A DNA stretch of 17,146 bases. Origin: Candidatus Campbellbacteria bacterium CG22_combo_CG10-13_8_21_14_all_36_13 (lineage in GTDB: Bacteria; Patescibacteriota; Minisyncoccia; Phycocordibacterales; PCTT01). The position numbers were made by a program, and so were the translations under genes. The stretch lies in assembly GCA_002771585.1 (NCBI GenBank), contig PCTT01000014.1:1-17146 (forward strand), in the 5' to 3' direction. Below, piece by piece: positions 1-5,323 of this stretch. Position 1 is the stretch's first letter. Every line of letters starts with the position of its first letter. The notes under the pieces are model-generated. The model was not told the origin of the DNA. It made no database searches and saw nothing but the letters and a program-made list of their open reading frames with translations.

Positions 1-26
1 GAACATATAACTCTAACCAACCTCAC

Positions 27-32
27 GGAGGG
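27..32 (+). promoter_or_regulatory. Strong Shine-Dalgarno site (GGAGGG)
   Basis: GGAGGG lies 4 nt before the ATG at 37 and fixes that start. Strong ribosome binding sites are the exception in this window; the same CACGGAGG context recurs before the gene at 9218. Confidence 0.75.
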
Positions 33-36
33 TATT

Positions 37-276
37 ATGGCTAAGAAGAACGCCAACGAAGGATCGGTGTATAAAGATGGAAACATCGAAATACGCCGCA
101 ACCACTGCAAAGAGCTCTTCATTAAAGACGTAAAGTCTGGTGTGGAGATCAGGCTATCAAGCCACCTCGGAGGTCGAGGTCTTGAGTTTACAAACTGGGG
201 CGGAACGCCCTCGCGAGTAACTCCCGTCCGAATTGCCAACGGCATCGGATGGGCGGTGGTACCTTCAACCCGTTGA
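37..276 (+). CDS. Hypothetical 79-residue protein, GC-richer than its neighbours
   Basis: I do not recognise this family. The start is fixed by a strong Shine-Dalgarno site 4 nt upstream and the gene is closed by a clean hairpin terminator, so it is very probably a real monocistronic gene. The product has a lysine-rich N-terminus, an alternating pattern suggesting a small beta-rich fold (IEIRR, ELFIKDV, VEIRLSSH), a Gly/Arg-rich turn (GGRGLEF) and a hydrophobic end (GWAVVPSTR). It has no signal peptide or membrane segment and a single Cys (C24), so it is probably cytoplasmic. By eye its GC is near 50 percent against roughly a third for the surrounding genes, which may indicate recent arrival or strong selection on codons. 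The function is unknown. Confidence 0.7.
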   Translation: MAKKNANEGSVYKDGNIEIRRNHCKELFIKDVKSGVEIRLSSHLGGRGLEFTNWGGTPSRVTPVRIANGIGWAVVPSTR

Positions 277-281
277 CCCAA

Positions 282-320
282 ACCCGCCATGTCTCCGGAC
301 CTCTGGCGGGTTTTTATTTT
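282..320 (+). terminator. Rho-independent terminator
   Basis: An 8-bp stem ACCCGCCA (282-289) / TGGCGGGT (304-311) is followed by a T-rich run to 320. It closes the 79-residue gene. Confidence 0.85.
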
Positions 321-384
321 TACTTTAAAAAACTTTCATTTCATTTTATTATTTCAAGCAACTTTTTCTTTGGATTTTGGGTTG

Positions 385-393
385 TGGTATAAT
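385..393 (+). promoter_or_regulatory. Extended -10 promoter
   Basis: TGGTATAAT is a perfect extended -10 (TGn plus TATAAT at 388-393). No good -35 is visible, which fits the extended -10 class. It would start transcription near 400, about 20 nt before the ATG at 419, and probably serves the 419-1722 pair. Confidence 0.65.
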
Positions 394-418
394 CAGAGCA
401 TAAAATATAATAATTAAA

Positions 419-868
419 ATGAGATATTCACTAATAATAAATATTCTATTAGTTTTGCTACTAATCCTTGTTGGGGTTTTTATTTTTAATATTCCGAGAG
501 AAGAAAAGATTCCAAAACAAGATTTTTATATTGGATCAATCAATGTTGATGTTTCTTTTGAGGAAGGTTCTTATGAATATTCAGGAATCATATCTTTACC
601 GACTCCATGCTATTCACTTACAACAGAAGCAATAGTTAGAGAGTCTTATCCAGAACAAGTAACTCTATTGTTTGCCACAGAGGATAATAGTAATGGAGGA
701 ATGTGCGCAGAGGTGATAAAGGATGTACCATTTAGGATTATTTTTGATGCAAGTGAAGATGCAATAATAAATGCTGTTTTTAATGGACATGATATAGATA
801 TTATAAATAATAAAGAACTAATTGCTGATGATGTTGTTGCAAGTACGACAGAAGAATTTGTAAATTAA
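419..868 (+). CDS. Membrane-anchored extracytoplasmic hypothetical protein
   Basis: 149 residues. Residues 4-23 are one uninterrupted hydrophobic helix with a single Arg before it, either a signal anchor or an uncleaved signal peptide; there is no lipobox cysteine. The rest (about 35-135) is beta-rich and presumably outside the cell. It has two cysteines, C64 in PTPCYSL and C96 in GGMCAEV, that could form a disulfide, and a striking ESYPEQVTLLF segment between them. I do not recognise a named family. No Shine-Dalgarno site precedes the ATG. The stop lies 14 nt before the nuclease gene at 883 with no terminator between, so the two probably share a transcript from the promoter at 385-393. Confidence 0.7.
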   Translation: MRYSLIINILLVLLLILVGVFIFNIPREEKIPKQDFYIGSINVDVSFEEGSYEYSGIISLPTPCYSLTTEAIVRESYPEQVTLLFATEDNSNGGMCAEVIKDVPFRIIFDASEDAIINAVFNGHDIDIINNKELIADDVVASTTEEFVN

Positions 869-882
869 ACATTTTTAACGGG

Positions 883-1722
883 ATGGATAAACTTTTAATA
901 AAAAAAGCAGATGGTACCACGGAGGTGTTTAAGGAGGAAAAATTGAGAAATTCTCTAAAGCGTTCTGGTGCAACAGATAAACAAATAGAAGAGGTTGTAT
1001 CTCATGTGACTGCCGAAATACATACGGATGTGACTTCAGACGAGGTGTTTAAACACGCGTTTGAAGTCTTAAACAAAATAGGCGGTTCTGTTGCCGCAAA
1101 GTATTCTCTTAGAAGAGCAATATCACAACTTGGGCCAAGTGGATTTCCATTCGAGCAATTTATGTCTCGGGTTTTTAATGAGCTAGGATATAGATCACAC
1201 AGTGGAGTGATTGTGAATGGGAAATGCGCTGAACATGAGATAGATGTGGTAGCAGAAAATGATCAAGAGGTAATATTTATGGAATTAAAATTTCATAATA
1301 ATTTTGGACTTAAGTCTGATATGAAAGTCGCACTTTATGTACAAGCAAGACATAATGATTTGAAAAAAAATAATTTTGGTCATTATGCTGATGCTGGTAA
1401 AAAAAGTGAGTTTTGGCTTGTAACAAATACAAAGTTCACCAGTAATTCAATAAAATATGCAAAATGTGCTGGATTAAAAATGATAGGATGGTCTTATCCA
1501 AGCAAAGGCAATCTTCAGGAAATAATAGAAAGCAGTGGTTTGCAGCCCATCACATGTCTTACCACACTTACTACAGATGAAAAGAGTTATTTTTTGAATA
1601 AAAATATTGTTTTGTGTAAAACCTTACAAGAAAAAGAACATCTTTTGATAGAGGCCGGTCTTGATAAAAATAGAGTAGAAAATACATTGACAGAAATTAA
1701 AGGTTTGTCTGATTTGGGATAA
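883..1722 (+). CDS. ATP-cone / PD-(D/E)XK (Mrr-like) endonuclease fusion
   Basis: 279 residues, two domains. Residues 1-88 match an ATP-cone: LIKKADGTTEVFKEEKL, then alpha-helices and a terminal AAKYSLRRAI segment, as in NrdR and class I/III ribonucleotide reductases, where the cone binds ATP or dATP. Residues 90-205 match the Mrr-type restriction endonuclease fold: FEQFMSRVFNELGY (E100), then HEIDVVAEN (D121), EVIFMELKF (E134, K136, giving the D...ExK core), and later FWLVTNTKFTSNSIKYA, the conserved helix after the core. The C-terminus (250-279) is a small helical tail. From family knowledge I infer a DNA-cleaving enzyme under nucleotide control. It lies 14 nt after the anchored protein and ends at its own terminator. 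Catalytic residues look intact. The target is unknown; defence against foreign DNA is possible but not shown. Confidence 0.8.
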   Translation: MDKLLIKKADGTTEVFKEEKLRNSLKRSGATDKQIEEVVSHVTAEIHTDVTSDEVFKHAFEVLNKIGGSVAAKYSLRRAISQLGPSGFPFEQFMSRVFNELGYRSHSGVIVNGKCAEHEIDVVAENDQEVIFMELKFHNNFGLKSDMKVALYVQARHNDLKKNNFGHYADAGKKSEFWLVTNTKFTSNSIKYAKCAGLKMIGWSYPSKGNLQEIIESSGLQPITCLTTLTTDEKSYFLNKNIVLCKTLQEKEHLLIEAGLDKNRVENTLTEIKGLSDLG

Positions 1723-1751
1723 AAATAGTCAAAAAATATAGATTGTATTGT

Positions 1752-1777
1752 AAAAAAGCACCCAAAAGGTGTTTTTT
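1752..1777 (+). terminator. Rho-independent terminator
   Basis: Stem CACC (1759-1762) / GGTG (1768-1771), extended by an A6 run (1752-1757) facing T6 (1772-1777). The short GC core with A/T tracts can work on both strands. Confidence 0.7.
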
Positions 1778-1798
1778 GTGTTAAAAAATCTAAAATTC

Positions 1799-1828
1799 TA
1801 GACTTTTTTATGTAGATGCTGATATACT
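1799..1828 (+). promoter_or_regulatory. Promoter with extended -10
   Basis: TGATATACT (TGn plus TATACT at 1823-1828) with a weak -35-like TAGACT at 1799-1804, spacer 18. It would give a leader of about 70 nt before the ATG at 1907. The leader contains a small GAGG...CCTC hairpin near 1868-1881. Confidence 0.55.
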
Positions 1829-1906
1829 GAACACGGAATAATCTTTTTTCGATCAAAAATCGAGACTGAGGTTTAAAGCCTCTTATTATTCACTTATTAG
1901 CAATGT

Positions 1907-2566
1907 ATGAACAACATACTTCTTAAATCCGGAGAAGACATAAACAGTGCGCAGGAAGAATTCAACGCAATGACTAAGTCTTTAAAAAAGGATAAAAAAA
2001 CAAATAAAAAAAATATGGATAATTCAAATAACGATTCAAAGAAAGTTTATATAGTCGGTGTGTTATGTTTATTAATAGGTTTTGGTGTTGGTTATCTCGT
2101 CTTTGCAGATAAGTCTGATTCTGGTGAGCTAGAAAATAATGATTCAGACACAACAGAAGTAACAGACGCAACAAATAATGATTCTTCATCAAGTTCAAAC
2201 ACGACAGTTGTTGTAGACCCTGTTGTTGTTACTGCTACATCTATAACAGCTGAAGATCAAAATTTTGGTGATACTGTTGTTGTAAAAAGTTTAAATTTGA
2301 GCACAACGGCATGGGTGGTAGTGTATGAAGATAATGGTGGTGTTCCTGGAAGTATTTTGGGGGCACATATATATGATGCCGGAGAGGTGGCAAATGCAAC
2401 AATTTCATTACTAAGAGGCACCAATGCAGATGCGGTTTATTATGTCAAGGTTCATGGAGACAATGGGGACAGGGCTTTTGATTACAAGGCAGACGTTCCT
2501 GCTGTAGATGAAAACGGTTCTGAAATTATGGCAACATTTAGAACGTGGAGTGGAACACCTAGATAA
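1907..2566 (+). CDS. Membrane-anchored surface protein with DUF7282-like domain
   Basis: 219 residues. A hydrophilic, Lys/Asn-rich cytoplasmic segment (1-46) leads to one membrane helix (about 47-67, VYIVGVLCLLIGFGVGYLVF). A low-complexity Asp/Asn/Ser/Thr stalk follows (68-105). The outer domain (about 106-219) resembles DUF7282: TAWVVVYEDNGGVPGSILG, YDAGEVANATISL, YYVKVHGDNGDRAFDY, a small all-beta module found in archaeal and CPR cell-surface proteins. Topology is inferred as N-in, C-out. M37 is an alternative start that would shorten the tail; M1 is kept because the upstream promoter gives room and no Shine-Dalgarno site supports either. A good terminator follows, so the gene is probably monocistronic. 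The domain match is from memory of its pattern. Confidence 0.7.
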   Translation: MNNILLKSGEDINSAQEEFNAMTKSLKKDKKTNKKNMDNSNNDSKKVYIVGVLCLLIGFGVGYLVFADKSDSGELENNDSDTTEVTDATNNDSSSSSNTTVVVDPVVVTATSITAEDQNFGDTVVVKSLNLSTTAWVVVYEDNGGVPGSILGAHIYDAGEVANATISLLRGTNADAVYYVKVHGDNGDRAFDYKADVPAVDENGSEIMATFRTWSGTPR

Positions 2567-2583
2567 TAAAATTTTTAAAGTCT

Positions 2584-2627
2584 AAAAAAAATCACCACGA
2601 CCCTAAAAAGTCCTGGTGATTTTTTTG
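2584..2627 (+). terminator. Rho-independent terminator
   Basis: Stem ATCACCA (2591-2597) / TGGTGAT (2614-2620), flanked by A7 and T7 tracts that extend the pairing. The A/T flanks make it potentially bidirectional. Confidence 0.85.
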
Positions 2628-2636
2628 TGGATTTCT

Positions 2637-2668
2637 TTTACACAAGTATTTTTTAGATAATATATAAT
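2637..2668 (+). promoter_or_regulatory. Candidate leaderless promoter of the MgtC-like gene
   Basis: TATAAT at 2663-2668 with TTTACA at 2637-2642 (spacer 20, or 18 to the overlapping TATATA at 2661-2666). The ATG at 2676 is only 7 nt past the -10, so the mRNA would begin at or next to the start codon. Confidence 0.5.
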
Positions 2669-2675
2669 AGATGTT

Positions 2676-3152
2676 ATGGATTCATTTTTTTTATCTTATA
2701 ATTACGAACCAATATTGCAGTTGATAATTGCTCTCGTTTTAGGCTCTTTGATAGGTATAGAAAGAAGCATTGCTGGAAAAACTGCCGGAATGAGGACATT
2801 TGCTCTCGTCTCATTAGGCGCAACTTTGTTTGTTATTATAGCCAGAATACTAACATCAAACTATTTAGGACCAAATGACGCTGATGCAATACTAAGAGTT
2901 GTCGCATCTATTGTTTCAGGTATTGGTTTTATAGGTGCTGGTTTGATTATTTTTGGAAATCAAGAAGTGCGTGGGCTCACAACAGCCGCAGGCCTTTGGG
3001 TATCCGCTGCTATAGGTGTCGCTGTTGGTATGGGGTTTTATATTATATCTACAGTTGCTGTCTTACTCACGCTGTTTACCCTAAGAGTTTTATATAGTTT
3101 TGAAGAAAAAGCAAAAGAGTTTACTCATGTTAAAGATAATCAAATAAAATAA
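2676..3152 (+). CDS. MgtC/SapB-family membrane protein
   Basis: 158 residues with about four membrane helices. The MgtC/SapB signature is complete: LGSLIGIER (22-30), AGMRTFALVSLGA (37-49), RVVASIVSGIGFIGAG (74-89) and VRGLTTAAGLWVSAAIG (98-114). Length and order match the membrane domain of the family; the C-terminal ACT-like cytoplasmic domain of Salmonella MgtC is missing, as in many short members. Known members help cells cope with low magnesium or acid and interact with the F-type ATPase; the exact role in this lineage is inference. There is no Shine-Dalgarno site, and the start rests on the signature beginning soon after M1. It ends just before a long hairpin shared with the convergent minus-strand gene. 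Confidence 0.9.
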   Translation: MDSFFLSYNYEPILQLIIALVLGSLIGIERSIAGKTAGMRTFALVSLGATLFVIIARILTSNYLGPNDADAILRVVASIVSGIGFIGAGLIIFGNQEVRGLTTAAGLWVSAAIGVAVGMGFYIISTVAVLLTLFTLRVLYSFEEKAKEFTHVKDNQIK

Positions 3153-3161
3153 TTTTAAAAT

Positions 3162-3199
3162 ATAGACCCGCGACTCTTTTGGAGTCGCGGGTCTATTTT
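3162..3199. terminator. Bidirectional terminator between convergent genes
   Basis: A 15-bp perfect stem (left arm 3162-3176, right arm 3182-3196; core GACCCGCGACTC) with a 5-nt loop TTTTG and a short T run on the plus side and an A/T tract on the other. It separates the MgtC-like gene from the minus-strand gene and should serve both. Confidence 0.85.
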
Positions 3200-3430
3200 C
3201 TAACCACAAAGTAAATTGTGATCATGCTTGTGGTTCCATCGCATATCGCTGATCAGTATAAAAATACTTACGAATCCGGCAAGTATATAGCCAAAGATGA
3301 CGACGCTTTTGAAGTCATCTGGCAGACTGAATAACTGTAATATAAGATATGCCAGACCGAACCAAACTACATAACAAAGTATAAAAGGAAAGAGAAACCA
3401 TTTGATAAACTTCCAAAGTCTATGCATCAT
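3200..3430 (-). CDS. Small two-helix membrane protein, hypothetical
   Basis: 76 residues: a basic N-terminus (MMHRLWKFIK), helix 1 about 11-34, a short PDDFK loop, helix 2 about 42-61, and a His-rich tail (WNHKHDHN). The positive-inside rule suggests both ends are cytoplasmic. No family recognised. It is the only convincing minus-strand gene: a promoter with 17-bp spacing lies upstream (3465-3493) and the bidirectional hairpin lies immediately past its stop. There is no clear Shine-Dalgarno site before the paired ATG ATG. The His cluster could bind metal, and it faces an MgtC-like gene, but a shared role is only speculation. Confidence 0.6.
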   Translation of the reverse strand: MMHRLWKFIKWFLFPFILCYVVWFGLAYLILQLFSLPDDFKSVVIFGYILAGFVSIFILISDMRWNHKHDHNLLCG

Positions 3431-3464
3431 GGTCGCGCCCGTGTTTTGTGAACATTTCGTATCG

Positions 3465-3493
3465 AGAATACACCCATATTATTAAAAAGCCAA
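3465..3493 (-). promoter_or_regulatory. Minus-strand promoter
   Basis: On the minus strand TTGGCT (3488-3493) and TATTCT (3465-3470) are 17 bp apart. Transcription would start about 28 nt before the ATG at 3430. It is divergent from, and adjacent to, the plus-strand promoter at 3504-3533. Confidence 0.5.
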
Positions 3494-3503
3494 TATTTTT
3501 ATA

Positions 3504-3533
3504 TTGTATTCTGTATACAAAATACTATATACT
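3504..3533 (+). promoter_or_regulatory. Promoter of the PD-(D/E)XK nuclease gene
   Basis: TTGTAT (3504-3509) and TATACT (3528-3533), spacer 18. The ATG at 3544 follows 10 nt later, implying a leaderless or near-leaderless mRNA. This placement excludes the longer upstream reading of the frame from 3448. Confidence 0.6.
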
Positions 3534-3543
3534 AAGTGCAACT

Positions 3544-4341
3544 ATGGCGTTTTATAACCCTAAAAGAAGTAAGTCTTGGAACTATGGAGGTGATAAGTGG
3601 CGCCTTTCTAGATCGAAGATAGATTTATTTTTGGAGTGTCAAAAGTGTTTCTATTTAGATAATAAACTTGGTACCAAAAGGCCACCAGGGTTTCCTTTTA
3701 ATCTCAATAGTGCAGTTGATGCACTTCTAAAAAAAGAATTTGATATACATCGTAGAGCACAAACACCACACCCCCTTATGGTTAAGTTTGGAATTGATGC
3801 TGTGCCATTTGAGCATAAAGATATCGATACTTGGAGAGAAAATTTTGAAGGAGTGGAAGCTTTTTATGAAGAAGGTGGTTTTTATGTGTCTGGTGCAGTA
3901 GATGATGTCTGGGTCAACACGTCTGGTGAGCTTCATGTTGTGGATTACAAATCTACATCAAAAGACGAAGAGGTGACGCTTGATGCCGAGTGGCAAAACG
4001 GATACAAAAGACAAATGGAAGTCTATCAGTGGCTTCTTCGCAAAAACGGATTTAAGGTTTCGAATATGGGATACTTTGTTTATGCTAACGCAAGAAAAGA
4101 CAAAGATACTTTTGAGGGTAAGCTTGAGTTTAGAATGAAAATAATTCCATATGATGGAGACGATAGTTGGGTAGATGGCGCGATTCGCGACGCAAAAGAG
4201 TGTTTGGGCAGAAATACCATTCCTGGATCTTCAAACACTTGCGAGTATTGTGCGTATAGAGATGCGATTACAGATTCAGAGCGAGATATAACTGGGTCTG
4301 AAAAACAAAATAAGGATGTTGATAGAAGAACATTGTTTTAG
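3544..4341 (+). CDS. PD-(D/E)XK superfamily nuclease (RecB/Cas4-like)
   Basis: 265 residues from the ATG at 3544. The frame is open back to 3448, but that extension covers the promoter and its Ile/Tyr-rich translation is unlike the rest. Domain signs: WRLSRSKIDLFLECQKCFY (19-37), the usual N-terminal helix; GAVDDVWV (D120/D121); HVVDYKST (D134, K136, the D-x-K core); and QMEVYQWLL (Q157, Y161, the QxxxY motif of RecB-type nucleases). Cysteines C32 or C35 near the N-terminus and C220, C233, C236 near the C-terminus are placed like the Fe-S cysteines of Cas4 and AddB, but the spacing is not canonical. No cas genes are nearby, so a repair or DNA-processing role next to the alkyltransferase and glycosylase genes is more likely. 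The nuclease call is firm; the substrate is unknown. Confidence 0.8.
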   Translation: MAFYNPKRSKSWNYGGDKWRLSRSKIDLFLECQKCFYLDNKLGTKRPPGFPFNLNSAVDALLKKEFDIHRRAQTPHPLMVKFGIDAVPFEHKDIDTWRENFEGVEAFYEEGGFYVSGAVDDVWVNTSGELHVVDYKSTSKDEEVTLDAEWQNGYKRQMEVYQWLLRKNGFKVSNMGYFVYANARKDKDTFEGKLEFRMKIIPYDGDDSWVDGAIRDAKECLGRNTIPGSSNTCEYCAYRDAITDSERDITGSEKQNKDVDRRTLF

Positions 4342-4479
4342 TTTAATTTTAAATTTAAAATTTCAAATTTTGAATAAATGTCGAATGAACTAATTTAAAA
4401 TTAAAATATTTAAAATTGAATCAAAATTTAAAATTCAAAATTTTAAATTGAGCACTGATTAAGGTTTATATTACTCATT
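4342..4479. repeat. AT-only imperfect inverted repeat spacer
   Basis: 138 bp made almost wholly of A/T blocks such as AAATTTAAAATT and CAAATTTTGAAT. The block at about 4351-4375 and that at about 4413-4449 are imperfect reverse complements, so the gap could fold into a long weak hairpin. No gene was found. It ends in the candidate -10 TATATT (4467-4472), 7 nt before the next ATG. Confidence 0.5.
4467..4472 (+). promoter_or_regulatory. Candidate leaderless -10 element
   Basis: TATATT ends 7 nt before the ATG at 4480, with no convincing -35 at standard spacing and no Shine-Dalgarno site. The repeated placement of such hexamers across this window supports it. Confidence 0.35.
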
Positions 4480-4734
4480 ATGATTAATTTTAAAGATAAG
4501 GTTATAAAAGTTGTTAAAGATATTCCAAAAGGGCAGACTCTTTCATATAAAGAAGTTGCGACACGTGCCGGTAATCCAAACGCATATAGAGCTGTGGGAA
4601 CTATTATGAGCAGAAACGCAGATAATAATGTGCCGTGTCATAGGGTGATTAAATCTGATGGTAGTTTGGGTAAATACAATGGACTTAGGGGTGACAAGAA
4701 AAGACTTTTAGCTTTAGAGAAAAATGGAAAATAA
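4480..4734 (+). CDS. Minimal O6-alkylguanine-DNA alkyltransferase-like protein
   Basis: 84 residues, only the C-terminal DNA-binding domain of MGMT/Ogt; the N-terminal ribonuclease-H-like domain of the ~170-residue enzymes is absent. Key positions are kept: GQTLSYKEVA (Y23), the arginine-finger region NAYRAVGTIMSRN (R37, N45) and the active-site VPCHRVI with C53. Since the acceptor cysteine is present, it could remove alkyl groups from O6-alkylguanine and inactivate itself, unlike alkyltransferase-like (ATL) proteins, where the Cys is replaced. Whether so small a form transfers the alkyl group or only flags lesions is open. Its last 11 nt overlap the uracil-DNA glycosylase gene, so the two repair genes are probably co-translated. 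Confidence 0.88.
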   Translation: MINFKDKVIKVVKDIPKGQTLSYKEVATRAGNPNAYRAVGTIMSRNADNNVPCHRVIKSDGSLGKYNGLRGDKKRLLALEKNGK

Positions 4735-5323
4735 GATATATAAAATGAGTGAGATAGAAAAGGAACTTGTTGCTCTGGAAAAATCCCCTTTATATAGATA
4801 TCGTGTTAAGAATAATTATCAGGTTGTGATTGGTGAGGGAGATTTAAATTCAAAAATTGTTTTTATTGGCGAGGCTTCGGGAAAGAAAGAGGCAGAAACG
4901 GGAAAGCCTTTTTGTGGCGCATCTGGTAAGGTTCTTGATGAATTGCTTACCCACATCGGTTTAGCTCGTGAGTCTGTATACATTACAAATATTATAAAAG
5001 ATAGACCACCTGAAAATAGAGACCCGCGCCCTGAAGAAATTGAGCTTTATACTCCATTTTTACTCAGACAGATAGAAATAATACAACCCAAAGTGATAGC
5101 GACTCTTGGTAGATACGCCATGGACTTTATTATGCGCCAATATGGGTTGGAGTTTGAGATTCTTCCAATATCACAAGCGCACGGTAAAAAGTTTATTTCA
5201 AAGACAAAATGGGGAGATTTGTATATAATACCTCTTTACCACCCAGCCGTTGCTGTATACAACAGAAACAAGCTGGATGAATTAAAGAAAGATTTTAAAA
5301 TTTTAAAAAAAGTAATTATATGA
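4724..5323 (+). CDS. Family-4-type uracil-DNA glycosylase lacking Fe-S cysteines
   Basis: 199 residues. The family 4 fold is clear: motif 1 IVFIGEASGKKEAETGKPFCG (45-65; usual form GEAPGxxEDxxGxPFVG), then ITNIIKDRPPENRDP (87-101), PFLLRQIEIIQPKVIATLG (111-129) and motif 2 LYHPAVAVYN (171-180). It would excise uracil arising from cytosine deamination. Oddly, all four Fe-S ligands are gone: there is no N-terminal CxxC, the Cys expected in NxVKCRPP is D93, and that expected in the C-x-PFL segment is Y109; the only cysteine is C64 in motif 1. Start: ATG at 4724 overlaps the upstream gene; M8 (4745) is an alternative. The TGA overlaps the ATG of the protease gene by 4 nt (ATGA), suggesting translational coupling. 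Confidence 0.88.
   Translation: MENKIYKMSEIEKELVALEKSPLYRYRVKNNYQVVIGEGDLNSKIVFIGEASGKKEAETGKPFCGASGKVLDELLTHIGLARESVYITNIIKDRPPENRDPRPEEIELYTPFLLRQIEIIQPKVIATLGRYAMDFIMRQYGLEFEILPISQAHGKKFISKTKWGDLYIIPLYHPAVAVYNRNKLDELKKDFKILKKVII

Noticed and set aside
874..885. TTAACGGGATGG before the ATP-cone gene, like the right end of the infA element
   Set aside because: Only AACGGGATG matches, there is no partner inverted repeat and no flanking duplication, so chance or a plain ribosome binding site is likelier.
1587..1856. 89-residue minus-strand frame at the end of the nuclease gene
   Set aside because: It crosses the terminator at 1752-1777 and is Phe/Lys-rich shadow sequence.
3448..3543. 32-codon N-terminal extension of the PD-(D/E)XK nuclease frame
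   Set aside because: It overlaps both divergent promoters and its Ile/Tyr-rich translation is unlike the rest; the ATG at 3544 fits the -10 at 3528-3533.
3544..4341. Calling the nuclease Cas4
   Set aside because: No CRISPR or cas context and cysteine spacing is not that of Cas4; only the superfamily is supported.
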